A stretch of 64,000 nt of DNA from Blattamonas nauphoetae (taxonomy: Eukaryota; Preaxostyla; Oxymonadida). The stretch covers positions 62,001 through 126,000 of the forward strand of contig JARBJD010000142.1 in assembly GCA_033064195.1 (NCBI GenBank), written 5' to 3'. The position numbers and the translations under genes were made by a program. Below, piece by piece: positions 46,585 to 56,571 of the stretch (within the stretch, counting starts at the first letter, position 1; the number at the start of each line of letters is the position of its first letter). The notes under the pieces are model-generated. The model was not told the origin of the DNA, did not search any database, and saw only the letters and a list, made by a program, of their open reading frames with translations.

Positions 46585-47782
46585 TTTTTCTGATTCGATG
46601 CTGAATCACTCGTTATGGGTCAGAACAAAACCAGAGAAACAGAGAGTTTGAGATGAAACAGACGTCCAAAGGAAGAATAATAATCAACCAACGAAGACTA
46701 AGATCAGTTCTTCATTGATGTCGTTCATTGCTCATGCTCGGTTGCGTTGTTCACTGCGAAAACTCATTTCTCCCTTCGTCTCATTGCTCCAACCATCCCT
46801 CGGTCACTCCCTTCTCGCCAACACGCTTAGTGTGGGCAGGCAGAGCGGAAAGCCAGATCACAGCGAGAGCGACGGACGACGCGGAGAAGAGACCGAAGAA
46901 AGAGAATGGGAACGCTGTTGGGTCGAGCGAGGTTGAATTCCAAGTGCACCTCGACTTCGTCCTCCGGAAGAGAAAAGGCTTCTCGAAATGCTGTAAGCAG
47001 AGCATGCTGTCGGCAATTGATGAAATGAGAGTGAAGTTCCATCACTCGACATCATTCAACAGCATCGTTGGTGAGCTATCGACAATCAGACAGACAGAGC
47101 TTGGAGCGAGCGAATCAACAGCCATGGAGACAATGAGAAGGCAGTGCCGACGGAACAGACGAGGAGAGTGAGGCATCGGCAGAAGACACAGACGAGAAGT
47201 GGCAGGCATTCAACTTGATCGCCAGCACGTTGGGTTTGTTGTCTCAGATTCGTCCAAATCATTACACCACAGCCAAGGGACATCGCAAAACGCATCGTTT
47301 GGATGAGAAATCTCGGAGAAAACGGAGATTCTGCGTCTTCCTCCTTTTTCAAGTGGGAGATGGACGAGGGATGGGTTGGGGAGGGAGAAGAAGCATTTTG
47401 GGTGGTTCGTCATTCCGAAGAGTCGACAACGATGGTCGATGTGTGATTGGTTCAGCGATGCCATCGCATGATTGGAGGGAACCAACAAGAGAAGACCATT
47501 TCAGAGAACAATCACCAAACAATCACGAGACACAATCTCCCACCAATCGCCACCATCCATCCATTGATCGAGGCAATGCCTTCCACAGAGGAGCAGTGTG
47601 AGAGTGCCAACGAAGGTGAAGGAGAGTGTGGCGATCATTGACTGAGAATGGCGAGAGAATCCCAATCGCTCGGGCAACCGGAACCATGAGGTGATGCCAG
47701 AGCTGACCACGATCGCAAATAGTGTTTGTTGTCCAAAAGAAGGCAGAAACAGTGCGAAAAAGTCGCAGGTTCTAGTCTGTTT
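46585..47782. other. Spacer with dispersed repeat and block X
   Basis: No intact gene. About 46830-47130 is the partner of the repeat at about 23490-23800; 47435-47748 is block X, copy 2. Confidence 0.5.
47435..47748. repeat. Near-identical spacer block X, copy 2
   Basis: Partner of 45163-45476. The identity stops inside the flank next to copy 7 (ggcagaaacagtgcg here, ggcagaaattgtgtc there), so the border of the exchange can be seen. Confidence 0.9.
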
Positions 47783-48856
47783 CTATTCTGATTCTGGAAG
47801 GTTCATGCCCAGCAGATTGTTCAAATCAATCGAATATTTAGCAATCCATTCTCCATAGAAATCGTGGTGGTCGTTTCGCAGCTTCTTCTCCATCACATCT
47901 TCGATCCCTTCCTTTCTCAACATTCGATCGATTTTCTTACACTTCTGTTGCACAACTCCGCCTTTTTTGTTCCATTCCCGCTGGGCATCGACCATATTTT
48001 TAAGCAAAATCCAGATTGAGTAATCTTTTTCGAAGAATGTGAGACAAATTGGGATCGTGAGAAAGACTGGCAGACAAAGAACGTAATCCATTGTTGGTTG
48101 ATAAGAAGGAGATATTTCGAGGAGACGGGCGATGAGTATCAGGAAACACCTGGATTGGTAACTATCGATGATCGAAAAACGGTGCACGCACAAATGGCAA
48201 ATACACTTCTCCGAAGGAATGAGAACTTGCTGAAAAACAGTCTCGTGAACAGTTGGTTGTTCATCGTCATCTTCAATTTCGAGTTGTGCGAGATCCTCTG
48301 GAGTTGAGAGACCAAGAGAGAACCAGATGATGTTCTCGATGTTGATCTGGATATCGACTGTTTCTGCAAAAGAAAGCGACTGTGGATTGAGAGTGTTGAT
48401 GATTTGAGGGATCAGACCGGCTGTGACGAGGGCGAGTCGGTTGGCAATCGAACAGTGGATGATTAGAGAATCAAACATCTTCATTGTTGCTGTGATGATT
48501 CTCTTACTGGCTGAAGAAATGAGCACCACAATGCACTGGATGAAGTTTGCCGACGAATCATCAGAGCGCGATGCAAGGTTGTCGAGAAAATCATCTGCGA
48601 ATTCTGAACTCTTCCGAGTCACAACGGAGAGAAATTCCACCGTTTTAGCTTCCAGAGAGGCATCAAGTTCATGCTGCAACTTCACTGTGGCAACGAGAGA
48701 ATGAAAGACAACGGCATTTTCGGATTCAGATTCAAGTTCTTCTTCGTTCCAATTCAGGAAGGCAGAACTGTCCATTAAGAGTGGCTGTTGAGGGAAGGAC
48801 AAATCAGTGCGTGCTTGACTTGATGAAGTGTCTATTTTCTTGTTAATCTTGGCCAT
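47783..48856 (-). CDS. ARM-like family protein, copy 7 (mosaic)
   Basis: A single exon of 357 aa from MAKINKKIDTSSSQAR. Body: VVFHSLVATVKLQHELD, AGLIPQIINTLNPQSLS, PSEKCICHLCVHR, SYQPTMDYVLCLP, RMLRKEGIEDVMEK, ending NLPESE. It is a mosaic: 48411-48545 is almost identical to copy 4, while 48139-48369 follows copy 9 (CVHRFSIIDSYQSRCFL in both). Intact. Confidence 0.86.
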   Translation of the reverse strand: MAKINKKIDTSSSQARTDLSFPQQPLLMDSSAFLNWNEEELESESENAVVFHSLVATVKLQHELDASLEAKTVEFLSVVTRKSSEFADDFLDNLASRSDDSSANFIQCIVVLISSASKRIITATMKMFDSLIIHCSIANRLALVTAGLIPQIINTLNPQSLSFAETVDIQINIENIIWFSLGLSTPEDLAQLEIEDDDEQPTVHETVFQQVLIPSEKCICHLCVHRFSIIDSYQSRCFLILIARLLEISPSYQPTMDYVLCLPVFLTIPICLTFFEKDYSIWILLKNMVDAQREWNKKGGVVQQKCKKIDRMLRKEGIEDVMEKKLRNDHHDFYGEWIAKYSIDLNNLLGMNLPESE

Positions 48857-49098
48857 TCTTGCTGATTCGAAGCCGAATCACTCGTTATGGGTCAGAAACA
48901 GAAAACATGAAACCATGAGATTTAGATGAAATAAGCGACAAAAAGGAATAAGGAAACAGCAATCTCGTCCTTCCTTCGAGTTTGTTGGGGTTTGATTTGG
49001 TGAAGAGTGAGGGGACTGCGAGTTATCAATTGCTGTGTCGTCGGTGAGAGCGATGAACAGCGATGTCGAGCTTCGTCTGCTGGGGTGGAGATCGGTGG
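48857..49098. other. Short spacer with block Z
   Basis: Block Z at 48957-49090 (cagcaatctcgtccttcctt.. to cttcgtctgctgggg), also seen at 42653-42790 and 44904-45034. Nothing else was identified. Confidence 0.55.
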
Positions 49099-50376
49099 TT
49101 AGATGCGTGGGAGTGGAGTCGTGCACTTTCGTCTCTTCGCCTCATCCGTTTCTCTCTTCTCCTTCTCATTCTTCTTCCCTCTCTCCCTCACATCCATGTC
49201 TCCAGGATGTGCCAGAGTCGACAAAAATCGCACACAAACAGTGTTTTTTTTCCAAAAGAAGTCAGAAATTGGCCGAAAGAGTTGCAGGTTCTTGTCTGTT
49301 GTTTTTTCCGAATATCGAAGGTTCATGCCCAGCAGATTGCCCCATTTGATCGAGCAGAAAACAATCAATCCTCTGATAAAGCTGTTCGTGTCGTTTCGCA
49401 ACTTGTTTTCAATCACATCTTCGATGCCCTCCATTCTCAACATTCGGTGCATTTTCTTCCACATCTGTCCCGCGTCTTCCATTGTTCCGTTCCGTTCCCG
49501 CTTGATATTGCTCATGTGAAACAAAAAGCTCCAGATGGAGAGATCGTCTTCGAAGAATGTCAGTCAACTTGGGATCGTGAGAGCGACTGGCATATTCAGG
49601 ACAAACTTCATTGCCGGCAGGTAGTACGGAGATAATTCGAGGAGAAATGCGAGTAAATCCATGAATTCTGCTGATTGCTCACCATCGATGATCGAAAAGC
49701 GGTTCATGCACCAATGCCAAAGATACTTCTCTGAAGGAAAGAGAACTTGCTGAAAAACTGTCTCGCGAACAGCTTGTTGTTCATTCCCATCTTCAATTTT
49801 GAGTTGTGAGAGACCAATCCGAGTTGCGAGCCAGACAAAGTTCCTCATGCTTTTCATGAGATATTTGTGGATATCGACTGCTTCAGCAAAAGAAAGTGAC
49901 TGTGGATTGAGAGTGCTGATAATTTGAGGGATCAGATCAGCTTTGACGAGGGCGAGTCGGACTCGGAGTGAATAGTTCGTGATTAGAGAATCAACCATCT
50001 CCATTGTTGTTGTGATGATTCTCTTACTGGCGGATGAAATGAGCACCATAATAGACTGTACGTAATTTGCCATAAATTCATCAGGTTTTCTCCCAAGGCT
50101 GCTGAGAAAAGCATCTGCCGATGAGTAACTTGGCGGAGACACAGATTTCAGTAACTTTACGGCTTTCGCTTCCAGAGAGTCATTAAATATAGGCTGGGAT
50201 TTCACAGTGGCAACGAGAGACCTAAATACAACTGTCTTTTCTTCCACAGAACCATGTGTTTCTTCGCTCCAATTCAGGAACGGTAAGCAATCCATTGAAC
50301 ATGCCATATGAGGGGAGGACATATTAGAGCACGTTGCACTTGAGAAGGCATCTGTTTTCGTGATTCTCGTGTTCAT
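49099..50376 (-). pseudogene. ARM-like family copy 8, in-frame TGA
   Basis: The frame runs from MNTRITKTDAFSS (ATG at 50376) through VVFRSLVATVKSQP, ADLIPQIISTLNPQSLS, PSEKYLWHWCMNR and YYLPAMKFVLNMP to a TGA at 49566-49564, where other copies have Cys (TIPSC). After it the same frame continues with the expected LTFFEDDLSIW and RMLRMEGIEDVIEN, so no base is lost or gained. The normal stop is also gone: after GMNLRYSE the frame runs on to 49099. Read literally the product is 270 aa and lacks the C-terminal quarter. Confidence 0.85.
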
Positions 50377-52533
50377 TCTTGTTGATTCTGAAGTCAATCA
50401 TTTGTTATGGGTGAGAAACAGGAATCGGTGAAACAAAGAGTTTGAGATGAAACAGACGTTCAAAGGAAGAACAATAATCAACAAACGAAGACTGAGATAA
50501 GCCATGAATGAAGAGGCGAGATTGTGAGGAGAATGGAGATTAACACGTCATAGTTTGTTGTTTCTCCTTGATATGTCGTTCATCCCCTCCAATCGTTTCT
50601 TTCCACAACTCGGGACCAATGTGACAGTGTGGGGACACGCGAATCCATTGCTGGATGGAGTAGAGGATGACTTTCAGCGTTCGCAGGTGAACGTCCGTTC
50701 TCCTCCTTCCGAGAATCCTTCCCAACATTCCCTGCGACTGCCATGTCTCGTTCAGTCGCCTTCAATCCATCAGCTTCCAAACACGATCAGCCCCTTCTGC
50801 TACTCCAAAAAGATGATCCTCTCTTTCCTCTCCACACATCCGCCAACCACAACGCAAAGCGGCAGCCATCCAACACACGTTGACATTCCAGACAATGCGA
50901 TGGTCGCATCAACAGCGACAGTCATCAAATGTCGAGCCACAAGCACGATGCATTCCAACTCATCCACGTCCGCTGTGTTCATTCTCCATCACTTTCAATC
51001 TGACTCAGACTCTCCACATTCCTCGTTCTTTTCTCTATCCCGTCCAGTTTGGAGTGGAATCTTGAGTGTTGAAGGAGGAGAGGAGGGAAGGATGAAGGAC
51101 TCGATGACGAGTCACAGAAAGCGAAGGAGGAAGACAGTCGAGGCGAGTATTGTTTGTGCCTCGAATGAACAACCACCAGCACCTGCCACAACGAGTGCGG
51201 TGAGGGGAGAGGCAGATGGGAGTGGGAGGATGTGGGTGGTGAGGGAGAGGCAGAGGGGAGAGGGAGGGTGTGGGTGGTGAGGGAGTGGCAGAGGGGAGAG
51301 GGAGGGCGTGGATGGTGAGGGAGAGGCAGAGGGGAGTGGGATGGTGTGGGTGGTGAGGGAGAGGCAGAGGAGAGAGGGAGGGTGTGGGTGGTGAGGGAGA
51401 GGCAGAGGGGAGTGGGAGGGTGTGGGTGGTGAGGGAGAGGCAGAGGGGAGTGGGAGGGTGTGGGTGGTGAGGGAGAGGCAGAGGGAGTGGGATGGTGTGG
51501 GTGGTGAGGGAGAGGCAGAGGAGAGAGGGAGGGTGTGGGTGGTGAGGGAGAGGCAGAGGGGAGTGGGAGGGTGTGGGTGGTGAGGGAGAGGCAGAGGGGA
51601 GTGGGATGGTGTGGGTGGTGAGGGAGAGGCAGAGGAGAGAGGGAGGGTGTGGGTGGTGAGGGAGAGGCAGAGGGGAGAGGGAGGGTGTGGGTGGCGAGGG
51701 AGTGGGATGGCGTGGTTGGAGGCGGAGCAGGAATCGAGAACGGCCATGGACTGGGCGACGACCGCATCCGATTCTTCTGAATCGGCTTCGGAAGTGTCAG
51801 CTGATGAGTGAGGGAGATTCAGAATGCGTCGAAGGAGACGAAGTGGTTTTGGGGTTTGACGTGGACATTCGCGTTTTCAGGTCGTCTCGTCTCTTTCCTT
51901 CAACTTGTTCGCCAGCACGCTGTGTTTGGTTTGCTGTCTCAGATTCTTCGAAACTGACGGTGGTCGCAAAGAAGAGAGAGATCGATGTCGTCGAATCAGT
52001 CGCCTTCAAAATCAACAAGCGCAACACAAAAGAGACCAGTCGAGAATGTCCAAAAAAAGCTGACAACTCGATCGTTGGTGGATTCGTCGTTGCATCTTCC
52101 GAGTTCAATCAGTGGCAGATCCATCCCTCCCTCAAATTCGGCATGCAAAGCGACTTTCCATCGGTTCCATCAAATCGAGTCGCTGATGGCTGCCCTTGTC
52201 ATCAACGAAGAGTGGGTCTGATTTGTGTGAAGCCCTTCGAAGTCATCGATTCCGAAAAGAACGCTCAGAAGAATTGCGTATTGGATCTGTTCTCCAGCAA
52301 TTGTCACAATCGATCCATCGATCGACGCATTGTCTTCCAAAAATGAGCAGTGCGAGAGTGGGAGAGATGGACAAGGTGAAGGAGAGTGTAGCAACCATCA
52401 AGAGAGAACCAAAATCTTTCCCAAACGAAACCATGAAGTGATGCCAGAGTCGACAAAGATTGCACATAATCAGTGTTTGGCGTCCAAAAGAAGGCATAAA
52501 CAGTGCGAAAGAGTCGCAGGTCCTTGTCTGTTT
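50377..52533. other. Longest spacer of the array, with minisatellite
   Basis: No intact gene. Contents: the 38-bp array (about 51205-51700); a segment near 51720-51800 that recurs near 39210-39295 and 41860-41940 (gaacggccatgga, tcagctgatga); and at about 52340-52420 on the minus strand the remnant VATLSFTLSISPTLALLIFG next to the end of copy 9. Confidence 0.5.
51205..51700. repeat. Minisatellite, 38-bp GA-rich unit, about 13 copies
   Basis: gagaggcag recurs at 51245, 51321, 51359, 51397, 51435, 51473 and on, with a tgg variant at 51283 and one 37-bp unit after 51473. Sub-types (ggagtgggatgg, ggagagggaggg) alternate in a higher-order order. The minus strand is open in long frames through composition only. 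Confidence 0.95.
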
Positions 52534-53607
52534 CTATTCCTGTTTTAGAATGTTCATGCCATGAAGATTGCTCCATTCACTCGATTTTGAAATAATATAT
52601 CCTCCATTAAAGGAGTTCGGGTCGTTTCGCAGCTTTTTCTCCATCACATCTTCGATGCCCTCCATTTCCATCATATGACGCAATGTCTTCCCCATCTGTC
52701 GCACAATTCCGCCTGTTTTGTTCCATTCCCGCTGGTCATTGATCATGAATAACAGAAAACAATAGATTGAGTAATCTTTTTCGAAGAACGTGAGACAACT
52801 TGGGATCGTGAGAAAGACTGGCAGACAAAGGACGAAATCCAGGGTTGGTGGACAGGAAGGAGATATTCGGAGGAGTTGGGCGAGGAGTGTCAGAAAACAC
52901 CTGGATTGGTAACTATCGATGATAGAAAAACGGTGCACGCATAAATGGCAAATATACTTCTCTGAAGGAATGAGAACTTGCTGAAAAACTGTCTTGTGAA
53001 GAGCTTGTTGTTCATCGTCATCTTCAATTTCGAGTTCTTCGAGACCATTCGGAGTTGCGAGCCAGAGAGAGTACCAGATGATGTTCGCGACGTAGATCTG
53101 GATATCGACTGTTTCTGCAAAAGAAAGTGACTGTGGATTCAGAGTGTTGATGATTTGAGGGATTAGACCAGCTTTGACGAGAGCAAGTCGGACGTGAGCC
53201 GAACAGTACTGGAGTAGACGGTTGAGCATCTTCATTGTTGCTGTGATGATTCTCTTACTGGCTGAAGAAATGAGCACCACAATGCACTGTACGTAATTTG
53301 TCGAAAATTCATCAGATGTTCCCCCAAGCTTGTTGAGAAAAGCATCTCCTGATGATCAATCTCTTGTAGGCACAGATTCGAGAAACTTCACAGCCTTCGC
53401 TTCCAACGATACATCAAGTGCAGGCTGCAACTTAACTGTGGCAATAAGAGGACGAAAGACAACGGCCTTTTCATGTTCAGATCCAAGTTCTTCTTCATCC
53501 CAATTAAGGAAAGCAGAACAATCTGGAGAATATGCCAAGTAGTGTGAAGAGATACTAGGACAAGAAGAGTCAGTAGAAGATGGAGGTTTGGCTTCGAAAG
53601 ATGTCAT
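52534..53607 (-). pseudogene. ARM-like family copy 9, in-frame TGA
   Basis: Exon 53607..53556 (MTSFEAKPPSSTDSS), a 33-nt intron GTATCT..CTCCAG (53555-53523), then exon 53522..52534. The same structure and total length (1,041 nt) as copy 1. The only defect is a TGA at 53358-53356, in the variable loop after VPTRD. Downstream the frame continues as expected: NYVQCIVVLISSASK, AGLIPQIINTLNPQSLS, PSEKYICHLCVHR, EMEGIEDVMEK, ending NILKQE. It lies only 9 bp from a large inverted repeat, which may have cut into its promoter. Confidence 0.85.
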
Positions 53608-53615
53608 TCTTTCTG

Positions 53616-53996
53616 ATCAGTTGGTTTCGATGGGTTGGCAACTTAAAATGAACACGAAGAAAGGGGAGATCATCATTCCACCAAGTATTTTATCCACAGT
53701 ATGCTCTATTTCCTTCTCAGATTACTCATTTACACCAAACTTCATCATAAAATCATAGCAACACGTGAAATGACACTTAGGAGAAGAGTCTTCTGACCCT
53801 CCATTTTCAGTCCGTTTTCAGATTCCGGGAAAGGTGAATCACTTCACGTGTTGCTATGATTTTATGATGAAGTTTGGTGTATATGAGTAATCTGAGAAGG
53901 AAATAGAGCATACTGTGGATAAAATACTTGGTGGAATGATGATCTCCCCTTTCTTCGTGTTCATTTTAAGTTGCCAACCCATCGAAACCAACTGAT
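53616..53996. repeat. 381-bp near-perfect inverted repeat (foldback/MITE-like)
   Basis: Arms 53616-53769 and 53843-53996 are 154 bp each, aligned without gaps. I found one clear mismatch (catttacacc against catatacacc). The 73-bp loop has no ORF. The outer bases are atcagttggtttcgatgggt and its complement. No target duplication was evident. A transcript of it would form a long hairpin. Confidence 0.95.
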
Positions 53997-54443
53997 TCAG
54001 AGAAGAAGCACGGCGTGATGGGACGATCTCGTTCCTTTCAATGGATTGTCAATTCGGTCGTCGGCACGCAAAGAATTCAAAAAGTGTTGTTGTAAATAGA
54101 ATATTTCGATATGTGTCGGAAATAATATATCTGGAAGGTTTCATCATTCAGAAGATACACGACTGTGAAAGACTAAAAATCGCAAAAAAGTGAAGTCCAA
54201 ATTTCTAGATGAGATAGGGTTGTCCTTCAAGAATTCCAGAACGAACGAAATAGAAAGAATTGTGATCTTCGTGAGAAACGTGAGAATCAGCGAGGGTTGA
54301 TCAGCTCATGAAGAAGAGCAGATCTGAACTAATGCATCAAAAGAGATTGAGAATGCTTCTGACGCAATGGAGAAACAAAAAAACGAGAAAAGTGCAAAAA
54401 TATACAAGATGAACAGAAAAAGTTAAAAAATGAAAGTTCAAGT
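53997..54443. other. Intergenic, AT-rich
   Basis: It lies between the foldback repeat and the 3' end of the casein kinase gene. No gene or repeat was seen; this marks the end of the GC-rich array. Confidence 0.5.
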
Positions 54444-56519
54444 TCAACTTGGGTGTCCATCGATGTCGGTCAGAAGTGGCAAATGGACATCTGCGAAGAA
54501 GTTGTGTGAGGAATGGCAGTATGGGGAATCGAATCTGTGTGCTCGCTTCTGTGGTGGAGTCGGGAGACAGTTAGATTCGAGAAAAGATGATGATTTTGGT
54601 GTTTTGCCAATTGTCGGATGATTCTGACGCTGATCTCCCTTTCCTTTCACTTTTCCCAAAGTTCCCTCCCGCTGAGCCCTCTGAAACGACCCAAGTTCCG
54701 TCCTGACGAACAGTGGGGGTTGTTTGAGAATTGGTGATGATTGGCTCGTCTGCAATGGAGTGGAGTCGGACGAGAATGGCACTCCTTTCCCCCTCACCTC
54801 TGAAGCGCGTCGCGATGGGCTTGAACTGCGAATATTCGGGCTAATTAGGGAATTTCTGTGGAATTTGTGGGGGACGATTGGAGTGCTTGGTGATATGGTG
54901 AGTCGGCAGGGGTGGACTTCGGATCGTTTTGGTTCTTGAAGATCAGAAACAGGAAGGCGTTCTTCGGTCAGGAAATTGGCTGGTTTCATCTTTTTCAGCT
55001 CTGAAAGGCTTTTTCGCAGAATATTTGGGCCTTTCAGAGCGGTTGGGGTGACTTGGAGAGATCGTCGATGTCTGCTTGCTCTAATCTGCATAGAATTAGA
55101 GAATTCGGGCAAAACAGGAGAAGATGGATGCGATACAGTCGGTATCGGCGAAGCATTCGAAGAAAACAATGATGGGAGTGGGATCATGGATCGCTTTGGT
55201 GAAAGTAGTGGGGATGTTGATGTTGGGCCTCCAGGAACGAGGGACCATGACAAATGCTGCGAGATGTGGAGAATAGGAGTTGTTAGGCTTCTATTCATCA
55301 GATTTTGGTTGGAATTATCAAATGTGTGGGAGGGATCCATGTCGCTTGGTGATCTTGACGGTATTCCTTCTGGAAGGCCAGATAGAGACGTATCGAGTGT
55401 TGGGAGAATTTTGGAGGACACGGGAGGAGTGTCCATTGGGACAGGAGAGAATAGTTCACTGCACGATTCTGAGAAAGGATTTTGTTGCGGACGCTCCGAC
55501 GAGGCGATGACAGACAGCTGATTGTTTGGAGAGGGTCCACAAAGAACAACTGTGTGTGTGCACAAATTTTCGGTCCATTCGAATTTGTAAGTGTCCAGGA
55601 AGTGCTGTTCCGACGAGAACAGGTCGCTCCCAAAACTCGTCTTTGCCAGCCTGTCCATGCTCCCCAGCTCCAACAGCAGCCTCCGAAGGTACCCGTACGG
55701 CGGTTCCGCTTCAAACGGCGTCGCCAAAAGGCAGTTCACGAAACTGGCGAGAGGAAGAGGAAGGTAGGCAAGAGACTCGACAGGCACGCTCAGCTTCCTG
55801 CTCCCAATCTTCGCATACTTCTTCCGGTCTGTCGACGCTGTGATCCCCATCCACGGAAGACGACCCCCGCTCAACAGAAACACAATCACGTTGAACAGAC
55901 TCAGCAGGTCGTCCTTCCGCCCTTGCTCCATCCCCAAATGCGCTGCAAACGACGCATACCGCGGCGTCCCAATCATCTGCTTCCCCGTCCGGAATTTGAT
56001 GTGCGTCCCTTCTGATTCACGTCCAAATCGCTTCGACAGCCCAAAGTCAATCAGAAACAGTTCTTGGCTTGTCTCGTCCCGCGAAAACATGAAATTCTCC
56101 GGTTTGATGTCCCGGTGCAGGTATCCCAGGCTGTGCAGTCGTTCCAGCAGAGTCACTGCTTGGATCGAAATGTGAGCCAATGTCGCCATTGAGAATTCTC
56201 TTCCATTTCTTTCCCAGAGTTCTTCAACTGTTGGGCCAAGACGAGTCATTACAAGGAAATTGTGGGTCTCTGTGTGACAGTAGCTGTATGCTGATGGAAA
56301 TCCCTGATGCACTTGGAGCTGCTTCATGATCCGATATTCATATTTGAGGAACGAATCAGGCGTATTTGGCTCAACCTTGACTGCAAGTTCTTTTCCCGTG
56401 TGTAGTTCTGTACAACGAAAGATGGTGCCAAAAGATCCTTGACCAATGCAACACGAAGAATGGATGTGAAAACAATTGTCAAGGATAGATGGCAGAACAG
56501 AAGGCACAAATATGCTCAT
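54444..56519 (-). CDS. Casein kinase 1 family protein kinase
   Basis: A single-exon gene of 691 aa. The kinase domain covers about 18-290: Gly loop IGQGSFGTIF (25-34), Lys48, LGPTVEELWER (CK1-type), HRDIKPENFMF (Asp137), DFGLSKRF (Asp158), then the CK1 signature GTPRYASFAAHLGMEQGRKD in place of APE, and LPWMGI. All catalytic residues are present. The remaining 400 residues are Ser/Pro-rich and of low complexity, as in many CK1 tails, which are often targets of autophosphorylation. CK1 enzymes phosphorylate Ser/Thr primed by acidic or phosphorylated residues in many pathways; the partner here is unknown. The start is the only ATG before the Gly loop at a normal distance. Confidence 0.95.
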   Translation of the reverse strand: MSIFVPSVLPSILDNCFHIHSSCCIGQGSFGTIFRCTELHTGKELAVKVEPNTPDSFLKYEYRIMKQLQVHQGFPSAYSYCHTETHNFLVMTRLGPTVEELWERNGREFSMATLAHISIQAVTLLERLHSLGYLHRDIKPENFMFSRDETSQELFLIDFGLSKRFGRESEGTHIKFRTGKQMIGTPRYASFAAHLGMEQGRKDDLLSLFNVIVFLLSGGRLPWMGITASTDRKKYAKIGSRKLSVPVESLAYLPLPLASFVNCLLATPFEAEPPYGYLRRLLLELGSMDRLAKTSFGSDLFSSEQHFLDTYKFEWTENLCTHTVVLCGPSPNNQLSVIASSERPQQNPFSESCSELFSPVPMDTPPVSSKILPTLDTSLSGLPEGIPSRSPSDMDPSHTFDNSNQNLMNRSLTTPILHISQHLSWSLVPGGPTSTSPLLSPKRSMIPLPSLFSSNASPIPTVSHPSSPVLPEFSNSMQIRASRHRRSLQVTPTALKGPNILRKSLSELKKMKPANFLTEERLPVSDLQEPKRSEVHPCRLTISPSTPIVPHKFHRNSLISPNIRSSSPSRRASEVRGKGVPFSSDSTPLQTSQSSPILKQPPLFVRTELGSFQRAQREGTLGKVKGKGDQRQNHPTIGKTPKSSSFLESNCLPTPPQKRAHRFDSPYCHSSHNFFADVHLPLLTDIDGHPS

Positions 56520-56571
56520 CAGGCAAGAATGAAGAGGGGACCGAGCCTAGCGGAACGGCACCAGTTTCGAT

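Noticed and set aside
50979-51767. 262-codon minus-strand ORF rich in Pro, His, Ser and Leu
   Set aside because: It lies over the GA-rich 38-bp minisatellite; base bias keeps several frames open and the period is not a multiple of three.
55482-56175. Plus-strand ORFs of 105-177 codons
   Set aside because: They are antisense to the conserved casein kinase 1 catalytic domain, which explains the open frames.
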